Shown here piece after piece: positions 6,676 to 8,486 of a stretch of DNA of 8,486 bases. A program made the position numbers and the translations under genes. Numbering within the stretch: the first letter of the stretch is position 1; every line of letters starts with the position of its first letter. The DNA is from Gammaproteobacteria bacterium (GTDB lineage Bacteria; Pseudomonadota; Gammaproteobacteria; UBA9214), in assembly GCA_003454335.1 (NCBI GenBank), contig DMKK01000179.1:1-8486 (forward strand). Reading direction: 5' to 3'. The notes under the pieces were generated by a model. It was not told the origin of the DNA. It ran no database searches and was given only the letters and a program-made list of their open reading frames with translations.

Positions 6676-6823
6676 ATTTGCACCTCACCCGGTCACTTAA
6701 CCCGACCGCCTGATCCGGCAAAGACAGCACCGCATAAGCCAGCCCCCCGGCCAGCCCCAGCAGCAGCAACATGAGCACACGTCGAAACACCAGCGCCAGT
6801 CGGCTGCGATCCGTGACGCTCAT
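6653..6823 (-). CDS. Small MbhE-like subunit (56 aa, one membrane segment)
   Basis: An easily missed 56-residue ORF fills the space between the DUF4040 gene and mnhB. It starts at the ATG at 6823, overlapping the upstream TGA as ATGA, and ends with TAA at 6653-6655, inside mnhB. The protein is a basic N-terminus (MSVTDRSRLALVFRR), one hydrophobic helix (about residues 16-34), then LPDQAVGLSDRV. This matches the first part of the MbhE domain found in MrpA C-termini and in archaeal MbhE; the rest of that domain is encoded at the start of mnhB. Its last ten or so residues (RCKYGNERRV) look like overlap-derived tail rather than conserved protein. Position and order (MbhD-MbhE-MnhB) support the call. 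An A8 run at the junction might allow fusion to the upstream protein by frameshifting. Confidence 0.75.
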   Translation of the reverse strand: MSVTDRSRLALVFRRVLMLLLLGLAGGLAYAVLSLPDQAVGLSDRVRCKYGNERRV

Positions 6824-7119
6824 TTTTTTTCAGTGTCCACTATCTGATCGTCATTAATTCTGTCGGCAAGGTCGTTAGATCGAGCCAGCGCTGACAACAA
6901 CAGGGCACCCGTCAAACCTGCGCCGATGGCTGCCTCGGCCAGGGCAATATCGGGTGCCTGCAAACGCCCCCAGGCAAGTGCCATCATCAGGCCGAAGGCA
7001 ATAAACAATACAATGGCCGTGAACAGATCAGGGCTGCTCAGCGCGCGCCAGGCCAGCCATACCAGGGCGAGGACCAGCATTCCATCCAGCAGCCATTGCA
7101 ATACCGTCATCGTTTCCAT
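6820..7119 (-). CDS. MbhD-like (DUF4040) subunit, corresponding to part of the MrpA C-terminus
   Basis: A 99-residue protein with three hydrophobic segments, matching the DUF4040/MbhD domain that forms part of the C-terminal region of full-length MrpA. The characteristic stretch is SSPDLFTAIVLFIAFGLMMALAWGRLQAPDIALAEAAIGAG (written here as its landmark pieces SPDLFTAIVLFIAFG, AWGRLQAPDIALAEAAIGAG). The acidic residues in DIALAEAA are typical of the family. The C-terminal tail is hydrophilic and ends DTEKK. The ATG at 7119 has an AAGGGAA ribosome-binding site about nine bases upstream and overlaps mrpG by 13 bases. An ATG at 7110 forming ATGA with the mrpG stop is also possible. The frame stays open to 7227, but that part is shadowed by mrpG and not protein-like. 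The stop overlaps the MbhE-like ATG. Confidence 0.9.
   Translation of the reverse strand: METMTVLQWLLDGMLVLALVWLAWRALSSPDLFTAIVLFIAFGLMMALAWGRLQAPDIALAEAAIGAGLTGALLLSALARSNDLADRINDDQIVDTEKK
6823..6830 (-). promoter_or_regulatory. A8 run forming an A_AAA_AAA slippery heptamer at the MbhD/MbhE junction
   Basis: The MbhD-like gene ends GAA AAA AAA TGA, so the heptamer A_AAA_AAA is read exactly in the zero frame just before the stop. A -1 slip would place the ribosome on ATG AGC, the first codons of the MbhE-like gene, and make an MbhD-MbhE fusion. The motif and framing are seen; frameshifting is inference. RNA polymerase slippage on A8 would have a similar effect. Confidence 0.4.
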
Positions 7120-7415
7120 GGTCGTATTCCCTTGCGCAGGGCCGTGCGCGCCACCAGGTGCGCGACACTGGCACTCGCCAGCAGGACCAGCAACCAGATG
7201 AGCAGTAACTTGCCCATCGCAGCCCATGATTCCGCCTGCAACAACAGCCCGGCGACTACCAGTCCGAGCCCGACATTATCCGCCTTGGTAAGGGCATGCA
7301 GACGGGTATAGACATCGGGAAACCGTAACAGGCCCACCGTACCGGCAAGGAAGAACACAGCCCCGGCAAGCAGCAGCAACACGGTGAGGAACTCAGTCAC
7401 CTGCATCGTCATCAT
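7107..7415 (-). CDS. mrpG: Mrp antiporter subunit G
   Basis: A 102-residue protein of the MnhG/PhaG family with three membrane helices. The family signature GTVGLLRFPDVYTRLHALTK (residues about 25-44) is intact and is followed by ADNVGLGLVVAGLLLQ and a third helix, LLLIWLLVLLASASVAHLVA, then a basic tail (RTALRKGIRPWKR). In Mrp complexes MrpG is one of the small subunits that pack with MrpE and MrpF. The start codon is chosen among clustered ATGs at 7415, 7412 and 7406; the most upstream gives MMTMQVTEF, and none has a strong ribosome-binding site. It overlaps mrpF by 23 bases, suggesting translational coupling, and its stop lies inside the start region of the MbhD-like gene. Confidence 0.93.
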   Translation of the reverse strand: MMTMQVTEFLTVLLLLAGAVFFLAGTVGLLRFPDVYTRLHALTKADNVGLGLVVAGLLLQAESWAAMGKLLLIWLLVLLASASVAHLVARTALRKGIRPWKR

Positions 7416-7671
7416 CCCAGACTGTCCAGGTGCGCCTCACGAAAGCAACAGCGGTGACCGCCGCCAGCAAGGCGAACACCAGGGCCACATCACGCAAATG
7501 CGGTTTGCCAAACGCCTGCGCCAGCAACAGCAGGCTGGCAACGGCAGTAGTCCCAAACAGTTGTGCCGCCAGCATTCGATCGGCCGGCGTCGGACCGCGC
7601 AGCACACGCCACAGCCCCGCCACCAGTGTCAGCAGGAGGAACAGCGCCATACCCGAATACAACACATTCAT
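7393..7671 (-). CDS. mrpF: Mrp antiporter subunit F
   Basis: A 92-residue protein of the MrpF/PhaF family with three membrane helices. The diagnostic GLWRVLRGPTPADRMLAAQL lies at about residues 19-38, and the last helix carries RDVALVFALLAAVTAVAF. The tail is acidic (WDDDDAGD). The ATG at 7671 gives the expected family length. Upstream bases show only a weak ribosome-binding site, and an out-of-frame ATG lies ten bases earlier at 7681. This gene heads the tightly overlapping block down to D3. It is separated from mrpE by 185 bp that hold a candidate promoter and a palindromic repeat, so it may be expressed at least partly from its own start. Confidence 0.92.
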   Translation of the reverse strand: MNVLYSGMALFLLLTLVAGLWRVLRGPTPADRMLAAQLFGTTAVASLLLLAQAFGKPHLRDVALVFALLAAVTAVAFVRRTWTVWDDDDAGD

Positions 7672-7736
7672 GGAGATTCATACCTTAATATAGAAGAAAC
7701 ACTATTGAAGTACTTTATACTAATAACCCATATCAT

Positions 7737-7766
7737 ATTGTATTTTCTCGCATATTTATCATGCAA
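7737..7766 (-). promoter_or_regulatory. Candidate sigma-70 promoter upstream of mrpF
   Basis: On the minus strand TTGCAT (7766-7761, -35-like, three of six matches) and TACAAT (7742-7737, -10, five of six matches) are 18 bp apart in an AT-rich stretch. They would start transcription about 55-60 bp before the mrpF ATG. This is pattern matching only; the -35 is weak. Confidence 0.35.
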
Positions 7767-7782
7767 GAAACCTTGTTCTTGC
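7763..7782. other. Perfect 7-bp inverted repeat next to the candidate mrpF promoter
   Basis: GCAAGAA (7763-7769) and TTCTTGC (7776-7782) are exact inverted copies with a 6-base loop. They touch the REP-like palindrome on one side and the candidate -35 on the other. It could be an operator or an RNA hairpin after mrpE; no T run follows closely. Confidence 0.35.
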
Positions 7783-7852
7783 GTAGGATGTGCTGAGACA
7801 TGAAGCGCATCAATCGCGACAGATGCGCTTCGCAAGCTCAGCAGCATCCTAC
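7783..7852. repeat. REP-like 70-bp imperfect palindrome
   Basis: Outer arms GTAGGATGTGCTGAG (7783-7797) and CTCAGCAGCATCCTAC (7837-7852) pair with a single bulged base. Inner arms GAAGCGCATC (7802-7811) and GATGCGCTTC (7822-7831) pair perfectly. The GTAGGATG...GCGCATC wording matches a type of dispersed palindromic repeat that I remember from gammaproteobacterial intergenic regions. It ends four bases after the mrpE stop, so in mRNA it would form a strong two-part hairpin at the 3' end of mrpE, possibly protecting it or reducing read-through. That role is inferred. Confidence 0.75.
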
Positions 7853-7856
7853 AGTC

Positions 7857-8327
7857 TCAGACCAGGCTCAACCCAAACAACCTCGCCACGCGTGCCTCGA
7901 CCACCTGCAACTCTGCGGCAAAGGCGCCGGTCTCATCGAGAACATGGACGTGCAGGTGTGCTTCACCCAGTTCGGCGCTCAGGGTACCCGGCAGCAGGCT
8001 GACCGTATTCGCCATAAACACCCGGGGCAGGCCCGGTGGCAACCGCCACCGGTAGTCAAGCAAGCCCGGTGAGATCGGTAACCGGGGATGCAGCGCACGC
8101 CTGGCGACATCCACTCCGCCATACAGAGATCGCCAGAGAAAAAACGGAATAAAGCGTACCAGCCCGGACAGGGACCAGGAAATACCAGGCAGCAGCGCCC
8201 CGCTGACGAGAACCGCGCACAGCACCACCGGCGCACCTACCAGCCAGGAACTCATGGCGCCTGCAGTGAGTATCCACCACATCAGGGCGAACACCGCGGT
8301 CCGAAAAACAAATTTTGAAAACCCCAT
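7857..8327 (-). CDS. mrpE: Mrp antiporter subunit E
   Basis: A 156-residue protein of the MnhE family (MbhA in archaeal Mbh), the first gene of the cluster in transcription. The N-terminal half holds hydrophobic segments (FALMWWILTAG; WLVGAPVVLCAVLVSGALL) and the conserved FIPFFLWRSLYGGVDVARRA stretch (about 59-78). The C-terminal half is cytoplasmic-like and carries ANTVSLLPGTLSAELGE, typical of MrpE, then an HLHVHVLDE strand. The length is the usual one for the family. The ATG at 8327 has AGGTGA with about seven bases of spacing. The MITE-like repeat ends only a few bases before this ribosome-binding site, so the native promoter must lie inside or beyond that element. The stop is followed directly by the REP-like palindrome. 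Confidence 0.93.
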   Translation of the reverse strand: MGFSKFVFRTAVFALMWWILTAGAMSSWLVGAPVVLCAVLVSGALLPGISWSLSGLVRFIPFFLWRSLYGGVDVARRALHPRLPISPGLLDYRWRLPPGLPRVFMANTVSLLPGTLSAELGEAHLHVHVLDETGAFAAELQVVEARVARLFGLSLV

Positions 8328-8344
8328 CTTATGTCACCTGACCG

Positions 8345-8483
8345 AATGGCACTTACTTAAAATTCCTTGCCACGTAAGCACACGGAAATACACGGAAGAA
8401 AAATGCCTTACTTAATAGAATGTTTTCGTGTGCTTCCGTGGCCAAATAGGTTTTTTAAATGACACCCTTAAATAAGTGCCATT
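8345..8483. repeat. MITE-like nested inverted repeat, 139 bp
   Basis: Terminal arms AATGGCACTTACTTAA (8345-8360) and TTAAATAAGTGCCATT (8468-8483) are inverted copies with 15 of 16 matches. Inside them, bases 8370-8388 and 8423-8441 (CCACGTAAGCACACGGAAA and its partner) are inverted copies with 17 of 19 matches. The unit CACGGAA is also repeated directly at 8381 and 8391. There is no coding potential. Terminal inverted repeats around a small non-coding core fit a non-autonomous transposable element, but no clear target-site duplication is visible and only three bases lie beyond the right end. Confidence 0.65.
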
Positions 8484-8486
8484 AGT

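Larger units (their letters stand above)
7672..7856. other. AT-rich spacer and repeat between mrpE and mrpF
   Basis: No gene is seen. From 7672 to about 7780 the DNA is much richer in A+T than its neighbours and carries a candidate promoter and a perfect short inverted repeat. From 7783 to 7852 it is a REP-like palindrome. A gap this long is unusual inside a cluster where other genes overlap. Confidence 0.6.

Noticed and set aside
7384..7803. 139-codon plus-strand frame across mrpF and the AT-rich spacer
   Set aside because: It is antisense to mrpF, and its second half is simply translated AT-rich non-coding DNA.
7783..7852. Whether the repeated palindromes indicate a CRISPR array or a tRNA
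   Set aside because: There are no regularly spaced direct repeats with spacers and no cloverleaf; the structure is one nested palindrome.

Overview
The window looks like chromosomal DNA of a gammaproteobacterium. The evidence is moderately high GC, the CysC sequence type, an FNR/ANR-type box, proteobacterial-style intergenic palindromes, and the style of the Mrp subunits. I cannot name the genus. Every gene I can support lies on the minus strand, so transcription runs from right to left.

Right and centre (about 8327 down to 1180): a multi-subunit Mrp-type Na+(cation)/H+ antiporter gene cluster. The order in transcription is mrpE, mrpF, mrpG, an MbhD-like gene (DUF4040), a 56-residue MbhE-like gene, mnhB/mrpB, mrpC, and then three NuoL/M/N-like antiporter subunits, called D1, D2 and D3 here. 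This matches the archaeal Mbh/'EFG-DE-B-C-D' order rather than the Bacillus A-B-C-D-E-F-G order. There is no full-length MrpA: its C-terminal MbhD and MbhE domains are small separate genes, and the large antiporter proteins sit at the far end. No hydrogenase or NADH dehydrogenase genes are visible. From mrpF to D3 the genes overlap or touch, with several ATGA/GTGA junctions. A 185-bp gap between mrpE and mrpF holds an AT-rich stretch with a candidate promoter and a 70-bp palindromic REP-like repeat. D3 has lost most of the charged ion-relay residues, and D1 lacks the TM8 lysine. D2 keeps the full set.

Upstream of mrpE (8345-8483) lies a 139-bp nested inverted repeat with 16-bp ends, a MITE-like element. 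It stops only a few bases before the mrpE ribosome-binding site.

Left (1179 to 1): a perfect FNR/ANR-type site (1131-1144) precedes a 57-codon gene (1067-894). This is followed by a 92-codon conserved-looking gene (866-588); neither has a function I recognise. After 150 bp of non-coding DNA comes the start of cysC, adenylylsulfate (APS) kinase, which is cut by the left edge.

Together the Mrp genes should encode one large inner-membrane complex that exchanges protons for sodium or another cation, serving pH and sodium homeostasis or coupling to an unseen partner. CysC belongs to sulfate activation and is probably a neighbour without functional connection.
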